A stretch of 35,316 bases of DNA, taken from the NCBI GenBank assembly GCA_947168335.1, contig CAMVLM010000024.1, positions 1 to 35,316 on the forward strand, in the 5' to 3' direction. The stretch is from an uncultured Butyrivibrio sp. (GTDB lineage: Bacteria; Bacillota; Clostridia; Lachnospirales; Lachnospiraceae). This document shows positions 5,997-15,515 of this stretch, in pieces (positions within the stretch are counted from its first letter, which is position 1; each line of letters opens with the position of its first letter). The notes below the pieces were generated by a model. The model ran no database searches and was not told where the DNA came from. It saw only the letters and a program-made list of their open reading frames with translations. Position numbers and translations under genes: made by a program.

Positions 5997-7433
5997 ATGA
6001 ACAGTAATCTTACATTGGAAGAAGTAGTTTTAATAAATAATCTGCTCTATTGTGAAAATCTTGGCGGCCCGAAGGGAACTTTTCTTCATCCCAGTCAGGA
6101 GCTTCGTACGATCGGTGATTATGTCAAAGGTGTACTCAGGAATGTGGACCTTATAGAGGATGAAACGGAGTACAGCACCGGTGTTACAGGAGCTGAGTAC
6201 AAGGAAATTCTCAGGGCGATAAAAGCCAATGATCATTTAAAAGAAATTATTATTCAGCAGGTTCACTATGAGAGTGAAGGCGCAGGCGGTGGAAGAAGCG
6301 CATTTCTTGTGGACCCTGCCTATAATGAGGCAATCATTGCTTTTAAGGGGACCCAGAGTGACGCGGAATGGATTGATAACGTTTCGGGTCTTTATAAGGT
6401 GCCCACTGAATTTCAGGAAAATGCTTTGAACTGGTTTAAGTCCCTTGAACTTGATGGTTTCGATATTATTACGGTTACAGGGCATTCCAAAGGCGGCAAC
6501 AAGTCCAAATTCATCACCATCATGGATGACAGAGTAAATAACTGTTTTTCCTTTGACGGTCAGGGATTTTCTGATGAGTTCATCAGACAGTACTCTGCGG
6601 AAATTGTTAAAAACAGGGACAAGATTTTAAATATCATCGCAGAGAGTGACTTTGTAAACATTCTTTTAAATGATGTGGGTAAAAAGCAGTTTTACCTTGG
6701 AACCAACTTTGGAAGACTGGGCTTTGCTGAAAATCACTGTGCCAACGCCATCCTGTTCTTTGATGATAATGGGGACGTATCTCTTTGGAAGGCAAAGGGA
6801 CAGGATAAGAAAATGTCAGATCTTGATAAGATGCTCAACAGCTTTATCAGGACCAGCCGCATGAATACAAAAGAGAATGTGGCCAAAATGCTTGGTAACG
6901 TCATCGTAAGTGCCAAGAGCAAAGATACTGATGGAATCTTTGGTATTTTCTCTGATGATAAGTACAAGGAAAGTGCTGCAAAATTAGTGGCATTTATTCT
7001 GAAATATAAATATGAAAAACCCGAGATGGTGGACTCGGTTAAGGCTATCCTTTCACAAAACGGGTTCAATGTCAGCATGGTTGGAGTGGTGGATTTTATC
7101 ACAAATCATGAGTTTTTAATAAAGCTTATCGGTAAGAATCCAAAATCCATGATACGACTTTTGCAAATCAATCATGCACCGGACAATGTTATTGCATTCT
7201 TGAGTAAGCATCCGGAGCTGTTCGATTTTATTGTTCTGGTCTCCAGGAAAATGCATATGCTTACAAGAATGAATATGGACGGTGACGATCTGGATCCGGA
7301 AAATGATGTTATCACTATTGGTAAAAAGAGAACCTATTATATTTCCAAGAGAAGGGTAACGGCTTATTTGGGCTATCTTGCTGTTAGTGCAGGTGTGGCT
7401 TTTGTAGTGTTCGAGTTTTTTGGGAGCAGATGA
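5997..7433 (+). CDS. Mbeg1-like (DUF2974) alpha/beta-hydrolase with C-terminal membrane anchor
   Basis: Residues 1-250 or so match the Mbeg1-like/DUF2974 alpha/beta-hydrolase family of Firmicutes: an N-terminal LTLEEVVLINNLLY helix, the IIAFKGTQSDAEWIDN segment typical of lipase class 3-like folds, and the nucleophile elbow G-H-S-K-G-G (S164). The substrate of this family is not established; a lipid or acyl ester is a reasonable guess. The second half is helical with no domain I recognise, and the protein ends in one hydrophobic segment (VTAYLGYLAVSAGVAFVVFEFF) that could anchor it in the membrane. The start follows GAGGGG with 6-bp spacing. The stop overlaps the ribosome site of the EcsC gene, whose ATG begins 1 base later, implying translational coupling and probable joint action. 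Confidence 0.8.
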   Translation: MNSNLTLEEVVLINNLLYCENLGGPKGTFLHPSQELRTIGDYVKGVLRNVDLIEDETEYSTGVTGAEYKEILRAIKANDHLKEIIIQQVHYESEGAGGGRSAFLVDPAYNEAIIAFKGTQSDAEWIDNVSGLYKVPTEFQENALNWFKSLELDGFDIITVTGHSKGGNKSKFITIMDDRVNNCFSFDGQGFSDEFIRQYSAEIVKNRDKILNIIAESDFVNILLNDVGKKQFYLGTNFGRLGFAENHCANAILFFDDNGDVSLWKAKGQDKKMSDLDKMLNSFIRTSRMNTKENVAKMLGNVIVSAKSKDTDGIFGIFSDDKYKESAAKLVAFILKYKYEKPEMVDSVKAILSQNGFNVSMVGVVDFITNHEFLIKLIGKNPKSMIRLLQINHAPDNVIAFLSKHPELFDFIVLVSRKMHMLTRMNMDGDDLDPENDVITIGKKRTYYISKRRVTAYLGYLAVSAGVAFVVFEFFGSR

Positions 7434-7434
7434 A

Positions 7435-8979
7435 ATGGCAAATGAAATGAAAAATGAGGAGAATATAGTCTTGACAGGGACTGTTGTTACCAGGGAAGAA
7501 CTGGCTCTTGATCAGAAAAAGATGGACCGCCTTGACTCTTCAAAAATGGTTGGGATTATGGATGAAATCTATACCAAAGCCATAAACGGAATTCCCAAAA
7601 TCAGCCGGTCTGTAGATGAAATTGCTGCGGAATATATGAACAGATACAATGACGCGAAAACCGCAGCCAGAGAGCTTTCAAGGTATCAGATTGCAAAATG
7701 CGGAACCACCGGATTCATTACCGGTCTTGGCGGACTTATTACTTTGCCTGTTGCCATTCCTGCAAATGTAGGAAGAGTTATTTATGTTCAGATAAGAATG
7801 ATCGCAGCGATAGCAAGGATTGGAGGCTTCGATATTCATTCTGATCAGGTGCAGACCCTTGTTTATACCTGCTTAACAGGAAATGCCATTTCGGATGTCA
7901 TAAAACAGACAGGCATCAGAATGGGGGAAAAGCTATCAGAATCTGTTATTGCGAGAATTCCGGCGAAGGTTTTGACGATGGTCAATCAGAAAGTCGGCTT
8001 CAAGCTGATCGCCCAGTTCGGAAGTGAGGGTGCAATTAACCTTATGGAGTTTGTGCCTGTGGCAGGAGGCGTAATCGGTGGAGCAATTGATATTGCATCT
8101 ACAAGGATTATAGCTAATAATGCCATAACGGTTTTTATTGATAAAAAGATTCCGGAAGAGAGAAAGAGCTTTAAAGAAGTTGCAATGCCTGTTACCAAAA
8201 AGGGCACAGAGATGCTTGGCAAGGCAAAAGACAGTGTTGGTAAAGGTATTAACACTGTTTCATCCACTGTAAAAAATAAGTATGACGAAACAATCAATGA
8301 GATGAAAACTGTAAAGATGCCCGTCAGGGAGGTGTCTTCCGGAAAGCTTGAGCAGGGGAAAATGTGCCATGTTATCACATCACCCAGAAGGATTCTGCTT
8401 AGCTGGGATTATTTTACTGATGAAAATGGAAACCGTTATATGATTGAAAAATCAATGACCATGCCATCAAAGCAAAAGAAAAATGCTTACGAGTACTATG
8501 TTGATTTTGAAGATCAAAGCATTGAACTGCCCAAAGGAACTGTGCTGTTTGCAGGTGAGGATAAATGGAGAAAGAAGCTTCCGGACAGCGATATAAACAG
8601 TATGGTCTACTGTGCTTTTTATACATCAATGCCTCTGCCTGAAAACGAGACTTTAGAGAATCAGCCGGCTGACATAACCATAAAACTTTCCAAAGATGGA
8701 ATGCTGTTTGTGGAGAGGAAAAGCGCTGCTTCATCCTTAAAATATTCACTTGGAAAAAAGGCAGCAAGAAAGTTTTTTGAGGATCTTAAGAATTGCATTT
8801 CATCAGGAGAGAGCAGACCTTTCGAAACAGGTGATGCTTTTGGCAGGCTGCTGACTCTGCAGTTTGAAAATGGCGAAGAAATATCCTATCAGGACGTCAG
8901 AGGATATGAAAACGGAAAAACCACAAAGGATATTATTTATGGACTTATCAAGGCTCAGGGGGTTAACTGCGCTTTATAA
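7435..8979 (+). CDS. EcsC family protein with extra C-terminal domain
   Basis: Residues 75-235 or so match the EcsC family: a glycine-rich hydrophobic hairpin (TGFITGLGGLITLPVAIPANV), then an amphipathic helix (YVQIRMIAAIARIGGFD), TLVYTCLTG, and a second hydrophobic stretch (FVPVAGGVIGGAIDIAST). EcsC proteins are membrane-associated and of unclear biochemical role; the name comes from a gene next to the Bacillus EcsAB transporter, which has not been seen here. A Lys-rich linker leads to a C-terminal half of about 220 residues (from VREVSSGKLEQGKMCHVI) that looks beta-rich and that I do not recognise. Start ATG 7435 has GGGAG 8 bases upstream; a TTG at 7420 is unlikely. It is the last gene of the cassette; no clear terminator follows. 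Confidence 0.8.
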   Translation: MANEMKNEENIVLTGTVVTREELALDQKKMDRLDSSKMVGIMDEIYTKAINGIPKISRSVDEIAAEYMNRYNDAKTAARELSRYQIAKCGTTGFITGLGGLITLPVAIPANVGRVIYVQIRMIAAIARIGGFDIHSDQVQTLVYTCLTGNAISDVIKQTGIRMGEKLSESVIARIPAKVLTMVNQKVGFKLIAQFGSEGAINLMEFVPVAGGVIGGAIDIASTRIIANNAITVFIDKKIPEERKSFKEVAMPVTKKGTEMLGKAKDSVGKGINTVSSTVKNKYDETINEMKTVKMPVREVSSGKLEQGKMCHVITSPRRILLSWDYFTDENGNRYMIEKSMTMPSKQKKNAYEYYVDFEDQSIELPKGTVLFAGEDKWRKKLPDSDINSMVYCAFYTSMPLPENETLENQPADITIKLSKDGMLFVERKSAASSLKYSLGKKAARKFFEDLKNCISSGESRPFETGDAFGRLLTLQFENGEEISYQDVRGYENGKTTKDIIYGLIKAQGVNCAL

Positions 8980-9104
8980 AAAGTTCATTATTTACCGAAT
9001 AGTTTTATACATTAAAACATTAATATAAATTAAAATAATTAAAGGAGAAATAATTTCCGGCAGATTTATATTTTTTTTTAGTAGAAAAGCTATGAGGTAT
9101 ATAT

Positions 9105-11156
9105 ATGGACCAGATGAAGAACGAGCGGTTCATTATCTTGCTTGATTCTCTGGCGGGAATTGGGCTTGCTATAGAGACCATTTTATCGGGGTGGGAGTAC
9201 TGGGCTCCGCTTCTGATCATTATTGGAACATTATCGCTATGGGTTGTCCATATAAAAGGGAAATTTGATTATAACGTTCGCAAGAATGCGTATTTTATTT
9301 ATGCGATGATTGCGGTTTTTTTTCATGGTGCTCACGAAACCAGCCTTTTTGATATTGCGCTGGTGATTGTGTTTGCCATGATAGCATATTCTGTTTTCAA
9401 TGAGCCCTACATGATAAGAGGAATCTTTATTCTTTTCTTTGTATTGCTGGGTATGCATATATATCTTTCAATACAGCATGATCACATTTTTTCTGATTTT
9501 CTGACTGTTTCCCGTGTTGTGCTTCATATGCTTATTGTAATCATGGCATATTTCTGTTGTAAGAAAAACATTGAGGACAGGCTTGAAATGATTCAGGCTG
9601 AAGAAGATAAAAACGATCGTATCGAAGATGTTGACGCCGACATGGAGGACTTTCTTACAAACATTTCCCATGAGCTGAGAACCCCGGTAAATGTAGTTAA
9701 CGGAATGTCTGAAATGCTGATAAAAAAGAGCGTCGGAAGTGAGGCTGTTGCAATAAAAAGTGCAGGAATCCGCCTTGCATATCAGATAGAGGACATTCAG
9801 GATTACACGGAATGTAAACGGGATAAGATCATCCTTGAAGAGGATGAATATATGAGCACATCGCTGATAAATGATGTGGTAACAGGCTTCAGACTTCTGG
9901 AGAATGATAAAAAGCTTGAGCTTATTGTGGATCTGGATCCAATGGCCCCCACAAGAATGCGCGGAGATGTCAAGAAGCTTCACAAGATATTCAGGCACCT
10001 TTTGGAGAATGCAGTAAAGTTTACCACAAAGGGCGGCATTTACCTGAAGATGTTTACCGAGAATACGGATTACGGCGTCAACCTTTGTATAGAAATGACT
10101 GATACCGGCGTGGGAATGGACAGATGGGCAATCGCATCCGTCACCAAGGGAATGTATCAGGCCAATAAAAAAAGAAATCGCAGCTCAGGAGGCATTGGTC
10201 TTGGGCTTTTCATAGTGTATGGATTTGCTCACAAAATGGGTGGATTCGTCAAAATTGAAAGTGAAAGAAGCCTTGGAACTACTGTGCGTGTAACGATACC
10301 TCAGAGGGTAGTTGATAAAAAACCATGCCTGTCTCTGTCAAAAGATTTCAGCGGTGATATTCTGTTCCATAACCGCTCCGACAAATATAAGGTTCCGAGA
10401 GTCCGGGAGTTTTATCGTTCAATGGCAACTAATCTTGCGACCGGAATAAGGGTTCATCTTTATTCGGCAGAATCAATAAAAGAAATAGAGTCACTTTACA
10501 ACAAGCTTAATATCTCCATTATTTTTATGGGACAGGAAGAGTATGAAGCCGATTCCGAGTATTTTGATGAAATCAGCAGCACAGATGTGGTTGTTGCAGT
10601 TTCGGCAGATCCGGGATTTAAGCCCAATTCCGGAAGCAACGTGCTTATAATGCCTAAACCTCTTTATGCATATCCTGTTATTAAGATCATAAACGAAGGA
10701 AGAAATGCCGGTGACCTCACCTTCCTGGGAAAAGAAAACAAGCCTGTTTTCAGAAATGTGAAAGCACTTGTTGTTGATGATGAGCCTATGAACCTTGTGG
10801 TTGCCACCGAACTTTTCAAGGAATATGAAATTCAGACTGATACAGCTTACAGCGGAAAAGAGGCCATAAGAAAATTCAGTAATTCAGATTATGATGTGGT
10901 ATTTATGGACCACATGATGCCCGAGATGGATGGCGTGGAAGCCATGAAGCGGATAAAAATACTGGCTTCTGAGATGAAGAAGGAGGTCATAGTGATAGCC
11001 CTGACTGCAAATGCAGTTTCAGGTGCAAGAGAGATGTTTATGAAGGAGGGCTTTGACGGTTTTATTGCCAAGCCTATAAACATTGCTGATTTTGAGAGAG
11101 TTATGCTAAGGGAACTTCCCAAATCTTATAAAGAGAAGGGAGGTTATGTGGAATGA
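9105..11156 (+). CDS. Membrane hybrid sensor histidine kinase with C-terminal receiver
   Basis: Residues 1-152 hold about six hydrophobic segments and no large extracellular loop, suggesting membrane-embedded sensing. The HisKA box is FLTNISHELRTP with H189. The ATPase domain has its N box (HLLENAVKFT), G1 (DTGVGM) and G2 (GGIGLGLFI). A linker of about 110 residues, perhaps a degenerate receiver (SSTDVVVAVSADPG), leads to a complete receiver: VVDDE, D602 in VVFMDHMMPEMDG, the Thr of ALTANA and the Lys of IAKPI. Phosphate can thus pass from H189 to D602, but there is no HPt domain; the next kinase supplies one. The two genes overlap by ATGA (11153-11156), so they are made together. The start has GAGG 8 bases upstream. 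Confidence 0.9.
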   Translation: MDQMKNERFIILLDSLAGIGLAIETILSGWEYWAPLLIIIGTLSLWVVHIKGKFDYNVRKNAYFIYAMIAVFFHGAHETSLFDIALVIVFAMIAYSVFNEPYMIRGIFILFFVLLGMHIYLSIQHDHIFSDFLTVSRVVLHMLIVIMAYFCCKKNIEDRLEMIQAEEDKNDRIEDVDADMEDFLTNISHELRTPVNVVNGMSEMLIKKSVGSEAVAIKSAGIRLAYQIEDIQDYTECKRDKIILEEDEYMSTSLINDVVTGFRLLENDKKLELIVDLDPMAPTRMRGDVKKLHKIFRHLLENAVKFTTKGGIYLKMFTENTDYGVNLCIEMTDTGVGMDRWAIASVTKGMYQANKKRNRSSGGIGLGLFIVYGFAHKMGGFVKIESERSLGTTVRVTIPQRVVDKKPCLSLSKDFSGDILFHNRSDKYKVPRVREFYRSMATNLATGIRVHLYSAESIKEIESLYNKLNISIIFMGQEEYEADSEYFDEISSTDVVVAVSADPGFKPNSGSNVLIMPKPLYAYPVIKIINEGRNAGDLTFLGKENKPVFRNVKALVVDDEPMNLVVATELFKEYEIQTDTAYSGKEAIRKFSNSDYDVVFMDHMMPEMDGVEAMKRIKILASEMKKEVIVIALTANAVSGAREMFMKEGFDGFIAKPINIADFERVMLRELPKSYKEKGGYVE

Positions 11157-14100
11157 AGAAAAATGGATATATCCAGAGCCTTATAAATGCCATTAAGGAT
11201 CCGGAAAGAGATTTAATTGAGCGTATATATCTTGCACTGACCATAATTTCCGAGCTGACTGTGTTCATTGCTCTTATCGGAGATATTCTTACCAAGGAAA
11301 ATCCCTATGAGATAGCGATTATTATTGGAACACTTATTTTCGTTCCCGGCCTGATGGCAATATGCCTTAAGAAAAATAAAATTAAGACAGCCACAAAGAT
11401 AACGGTTATTGGTCTTGTGTTTGTAATTCTTCCGTCATTGTACTTCTTTGGCGGAGGAGTAGAGGGCGGCGGTGTCCTCTGGATCATCTTTACATTTACC
11501 TATGCGGGTCTTGTGCTTACAGGAGCATGGCGCACGGTTATTTTTGGACTTATCGTGCTGATGTCATTCTTCTGTTATGTCATGGAATACTACCATCCGG
11601 AAATGGTTTATGAGCACACAAAAAGAGAATTCTTCATAGACTCATTCATTTCCATAGTTTTGGTGGGAATAGTCTGCTTTGCAATGACATGGCTTCAGAA
11701 CTGGATTTTCCAAATGGAAAACGAACGCGCGCAGAAAGCGGCAAAGCAAGCGGAGGATCTTACAAAATCCCAGAATCGTTTCTTCTCAAGTATGAGCCAT
11801 GAGATCCGTACGCCCATAAATTCCATTCTTGGGTTAAACGAACTGATCCTCAGGGACCAGAGTGCATCGGATGAAATAGTAAGAGATGCTGTAGGAATAC
11901 AGGGATCAGGCAAGATGCTGCTTGCACTTATAAACGATATCCTGGACTTTTCAAAAATCGAAGCCGGAAGCATGGACATAGTGCCTGTTGATTACAATAT
12001 TGGCGATATGCTTTCTGAGATTGTAAACATGATCTGGGTAAAAGCCAATGATAAAGGGCTTAAGCTCAATGTAAGTATTGACCCCAAGGTTCCCGCACTG
12101 CTGTACGGTGACGAGGTCAGGGTCAAGCAGATAATTCTTAATCTCTTAAACAATGCTGTAAAGTATACAGGCGCAGGTTATGTAGAACTGCATATTGAGA
12201 GCAGTGAAAAAAATGAGAAAACAGTGGAGCTTACCATCTCCATATCAGATACGGGAATGGGAATAAAACGGGAAGTTATTCCTTTCCTTTTCGATGCTTT
12301 TAAGAGAGTGGACGAAGAAAAGAATCGCTATATCGAGGGAACAGGGCTTGGACTTTCCATAGTAAAACAGCTTGTTGACCTCATGGGTGGTACCATAACC
12401 GTTAACAGCGTATATGGTGAAGGATCCACCTTTACCGTAGTTCTTGATCAGGGAATATCGGATGACGCACAGATCGGTGAGCTGAATATCCACAATCAGA
12501 GCGTTATTCACAGAAGCAAGTATGAATGCGGCTTCAGGGCTCCGGAGGCAAGAATACTTATCGTTGATGATAATCTGATGAATCTGGAGGTTGAGGCAAG
12601 ACTTCTTGCGGATACAGACATGGTGATTGATCAGGCCATAAGCGGAAAGGAAGCTCTGGAGTATGATCTGAAATATCGTTATGATGTGATTCTTATGGAT
12701 CATCTTATGCCCGAAATGGATGGCATAAAATGTCTGGAAGAAATACGGAATCATACCGGTGGACTTAACCACACCACACCTGTTCTTATCCTTACGGCTA
12801 ATGCCGGCAGTGATAACAAGGAATTGTACAATCGGGCAGGCTTTGACGGATATCTTGTAAAACCTGTTTCAGGAGAAGCTCTTGAAAACCTCCTTGTGAA
12901 GTATATTTCAAAGGAAAAGATTATCCTGAACAATAACAAAGTAATGACAATGAGAGAAGACATCAAGGCTTCCGATGTTTATTCAGGAAAAGCTGCCGTT
13001 ATCATTACTTCAACAAGTATGTGCGATCTTCCCAATACGCTTGTTAAAAAGCTGCGTATTCCTATCATTCCTTTCTACATTAAAACCGAGGAAGGTGTAT
13101 TTAAAGACGGAATACAGATGGGTGCCGATGAACTCATAAGATATATAAATAAAGGGAAAAATGCTGAATCTGCACCTCCGGAAGAACAGGATTATACGGA
13201 GTTTTTTGCAGCCCAGCTAAAAAAGGCACATCACCTTATTCATATAGCACTTACAACTGATATGAGTGCCGATTACAAGAGAGCAACGGAGGTTGCCAAG
13301 TCCTTTGATAATGTGACGGTTGTTAATTCAGAATTGATTTCTTCTGCTGCCGGAATCCTTGTACTTATAGCATATAAGCTGTCCCAGATGTACGATTCGG
13401 TGGAGGAGATCGTTCAGGAGCTGGAGTACGTAAAACATTACTTAAAGTGCAGTTTTGTTATTGATACAACGGAGTATATGGCAAGAAGAGATCTGGTGAA
13501 CAGAAGAGTGCATTCAGTTGCCAAAAGTCTCAGCCTCCATCCCAGCATTGTTGTCAGAGATAATAAAACACGTACAGGCACAGTATGGATGGGCAGTACT
13601 AAAAGAGCCTACAGGAAATACATTCAGAGCCTGTTTTCACATGGCATTACTGTGGATCCCGATGTGGCGTTCATTACATATGTTGATGTTCCGCAAGATA
13701 CACTTATGTGGATAAAAAAGGAAATAGAAAAATATGCTCATTTTGAGAATATTGTTTTCAAGCAGGCTTCAGCAGCCATATCCTCCAATTGCGGACCCGG
13801 AACCTTTGGTGTTCTTTTCATGGTAAAGAACGATGCTTCATATAATCTGTCATCGCTGTTTGATAACTCAATGCTTATTCCGGATAATAATGCTGAGAAC
13901 GTTTCTGAAGCAGATACAGAAACTACAGAGATTACGGACTATGAAGAAGAGGAGATTCTGCAGGAAAGTGATAAAAATGGGGATAATGAAAAAACCGAAA
14001 AATGGTATGAAAACCTTGAGGGAATAGATGGCGAAGCAGCCATGAAAAACAGCGGATCTGAAAGTGCCTTTAAATCTGTGCTGAAGATTTTCTATGAGTC

Positions 14101-14590
14101 CATTGAAGGCTATTCTGGTGAGCTCCAGGGATTCTATGATGAAAATGACTGGGGCAGCTATACAATAAAGGTTCATGCCCTTAAGAGTTCCTGCAAACTT
14201 ATAGGTGCGCTTGGAACTGCTAAAAAAGCGGAGCTTCTTGAAAGTGCCGGAAAAGAAGATAATATAGATTATATAAAGAGTGCCCATGACGATTTCATGA
14301 CAGAGTATCTGGGTTACAAAGGTATTCTCGATAAGGTATTCGGAAATGAAACCGCTGCAGCTGCTCCGGAGAAAAAGCCGGCAAAACCGGAAATGGGAAA
14401 AGTCATTCTTGATAGTGTATTTGAAGGAATTCGTGAAGCGGCTGAGGCAATGGATTACAGTGCTATAGAAGAAATTCTGGATGAAGTCGACAATTATGAG
14501 ATTCCTGATAATGAGGCAGACAGATTCAGGCTTATCCGTGAGAAATTCGGACAGTTTGATTATGACGGAATTCTTGATGCGTTGAAGTAA
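11153..14590 (+). CDS. Hybrid histidine kinase - receiver - DegV - HPt fusion
   Basis: This 1145-residue protein has an unusual order. Six or so membrane segments fill residues 20-190. HisKA follows with SSMSHEIRTPINS (H216), then an ATPase domain (N box LLNNAVKYT, G1 SDTGMGI, G2 GTGLGLSIV). A receiver has D516 in ILMDHLMPEMDG, the Thr of ILTANA and the Lys of LVKPV. Residues 612-892 match DegV, the fatty-acid-binding fold of FakB proteins: ITSTSMCDLP, IPIIPFYI, NVTVVNS, a FITYVD segment and the closing CGPGTFGVLF. Last comes an HPt domain with VHALKSSCKLIGA (H1008) and a helical tail. Some usual DegV ligand-contact positions look changed (for example Asn-Cys before GPG, where His-x is common). 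Phosphotransfer H216-D516-H1008 is possible in one chain. The 14618 regulator is the likely output. Confidence 0.88.
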   Translation: MKKNGYIQSLINAIKDPERDLIERIYLALTIISELTVFIALIGDILTKENPYEIAIIIGTLIFVPGLMAICLKKNKIKTATKITVIGLVFVILPSLYFFGGGVEGGGVLWIIFTFTYAGLVLTGAWRTVIFGLIVLMSFFCYVMEYYHPEMVYEHTKREFFIDSFISIVLVGIVCFAMTWLQNWIFQMENERAQKAAKQAEDLTKSQNRFFSSMSHEIRTPINSILGLNELILRDQSASDEIVRDAVGIQGSGKMLLALINDILDFSKIEAGSMDIVPVDYNIGDMLSEIVNMIWVKANDKGLKLNVSIDPKVPALLYGDEVRVKQIILNLLNNAVKYTGAGYVELHIESSEKNEKTVELTISISDTGMGIKREVIPFLFDAFKRVDEEKNRYIEGTGLGLSIVKQLVDLMGGTITVNSVYGEGSTFTVVLDQGISDDAQIGELNIHNQSVIHRSKYECGFRAPEARILIVDDNLMNLEVEARLLADTDMVIDQAISGKEALEYDLKYRYDVILMDHLMPEMDGIKCLEEIRNHTGGLNHTTPVLILTANAGSDNKELYNRAGFDGYLVKPVSGEALENLLVKYISKEKIILNNNKVMTMREDIKASDVYSGKAAVIITSTSMCDLPNTLVKKLRIPIIPFYIKTEEGVFKDGIQMGADELIRYINKGKNAESAPPEEQDYTEFFAAQLKKAHHLIHIALTTDMSADYKRATEVAKSFDNVTVVNSELISSAAGILVLIAYKLSQMYDSVEEIVQELEYVKHYLKCSFVIDTTEYMARRDLVNRRVHSVAKSLSLHPSIVVRDNKTRTGTVWMGSTKRAYRKYIQSLFSHGITVDPDVAFITYVDVPQDTLMWIKKEIEKYAHFENIVFKQASAAISSNCGPGTFGVLFMVKNDASYNLSSLFDNSMLIPDNNAENVSEADTETTEITDYEEEEILQESDKNGDNEKTEKWYENLEGIDGEAAMKNSGSESAFKSVLKIFYESIEGYSGELQGFYDENDWGSYTIKVHALKSSCKLIGALGTAKKAELLESAGKEDNIDYIKSAHDDFMTEYLGYKGILDKVFGNETAAAAPEKKPAKPEMGKVILDSVFEGIREAAEAMDYSAIEEILDEVDNYEIPDNEADRFRLIREKFGQFDYDGILDALK

Positions 14591-14617
14591 CTGATTGAGC
14601 AGAGGAGAGAGCAATAT

Positions 14618-15379
14618 ATGAAAACCAAATCGGCAATGATAATCAGTGATAAAGAGAGCATAATTATCAGAAGTATTCAGAAAAAACTGCAGGAAATGCG
14701 TGTTCTTTCGTTAACGGTTGAGGGCAGGATTGACAGGATTGACAGTCGCAAGGATGAAATGGATATATTTATTGTCTTTTTGCCTGATGAGATATCCGAA
14801 GGACTTATGGAAGTGATGGTTTACCTGGCTGATTATATATTGGAAGTTGGCAAGCCCATTGTATTCATAGGCTCAGCCGATAAAAAAATAATCATCACCA
14901 CCAGATTCAGAAAGATTGGTGACCAGCTTTTGTGGTTTGACAGACCCCTTGATGTTGAAATCCTTGGTGAGCGTATAGAAGAAGCCTGGGAAAGACAGGA
15001 AAAACAGTCGGTACTTAGAAAAATTCTTATAGTTGATGATGATCCAAACTATGCCAGGATGGTAAGAGACTGGCTGAAGGATTACTATAAGGTTGATATG
15101 GTGGCATCAGGAGCACAGAGCCTTACCTATTTAACAAGAAATACTGTGGATCTTATCCTTTTGGATTATGAGATGCCTGTTGTAGACGGCCCACAGGTTC
15201 TGCAGATGCTCAGGGAGGACAGCTTCACTGCAACAATTCCGGTTATTTTCCTTACGGGTGTTGATAACAGAGAGAGCGTAAAAAAGGTTGTCAGCCTCAA
15301 ACCTCAGGGATACATACTGAAATCCACAACCAGGACCGACCTTCTGGTGACCCTTAATGATTTCTTTATGAATAAATAA
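14618..15379 (+). CDS. Response regulator with pseudo-receiver and receiver domains
   Basis: The 253-residue protein has two receiver-type domains and no DNA-binding or enzymatic output. The first (residues 1-125) is degenerate: it keeps the strand pattern but lacks the acidic pair, the phospho-acceptor at the usual place and the switch Lys (FDRPLD in its place). The second (about 133-253) is complete: LIVDDDP, the acceptor Asp in ILLDYEMPVVDG, the Thr of FLTG and the Lys of ILKS. It starts 27 bases after the DegV-fusion kinase, behind GAGGAGAG, so the three genes form one phosphorelay operon. With no effector domain it probably signals by protein contact, or passes phosphate on. Confidence 0.88.
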   Translation: MKTKSAMIISDKESIIIRSIQKKLQEMRVLSLTVEGRIDRIDSRKDEMDIFIVFLPDEISEGLMEVMVYLADYILEVGKPIVFIGSADKKIIITTRFRKIGDQLLWFDRPLDVEILGERIEEAWERQEKQSVLRKILIVDDDPNYARMVRDWLKDYYKVDMVASGAQSLTYLTRNTVDLILLDYEMPVVDGPQVLQMLREDSFTATIPVIFLTGVDNRESVKKVVSLKPQGYILKSTTRTDLLVTLNDFFMNK

Positions 15380-15429
15380 AAACAGTAGGAATACTGTGAA
15401 AAACAGCGGTTTATAAATAATTAATCAAT

Positions 15430-15468
15430 TGTCACATAGTGACACACAAAACAAAATAAGCTCATATT
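15430..15468 (+). promoter_or_regulatory. Palindromic operator overlapping a candidate promoter
   Basis: TGTCAC-ATA-GTGACA (15430-15444) is a perfect 6+3+6 inverted repeat. Its right arm GTGACA can serve as a -35, with CATATT (15463-15468) 18 bp downstream as a weak -10. It sits 72 bp before the small lipoprotein gene. The XRE-receiver protein of the same operon is the obvious candidate binder; this is inference. Confidence 0.4.
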
Positions 15469-15515
15469 AAAATATAGGTATAGAGTACCAAAACTTTTTA
15501 TAAGAGGTTTTTATT

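Noticed and set aside
13868-14614. 248-codon minus-strand frame opposite the DegV-HPt kinase
   Set aside because: It lies antisense to clear DegV/HPt coding sequence, has no family motifs and is composition-driven.
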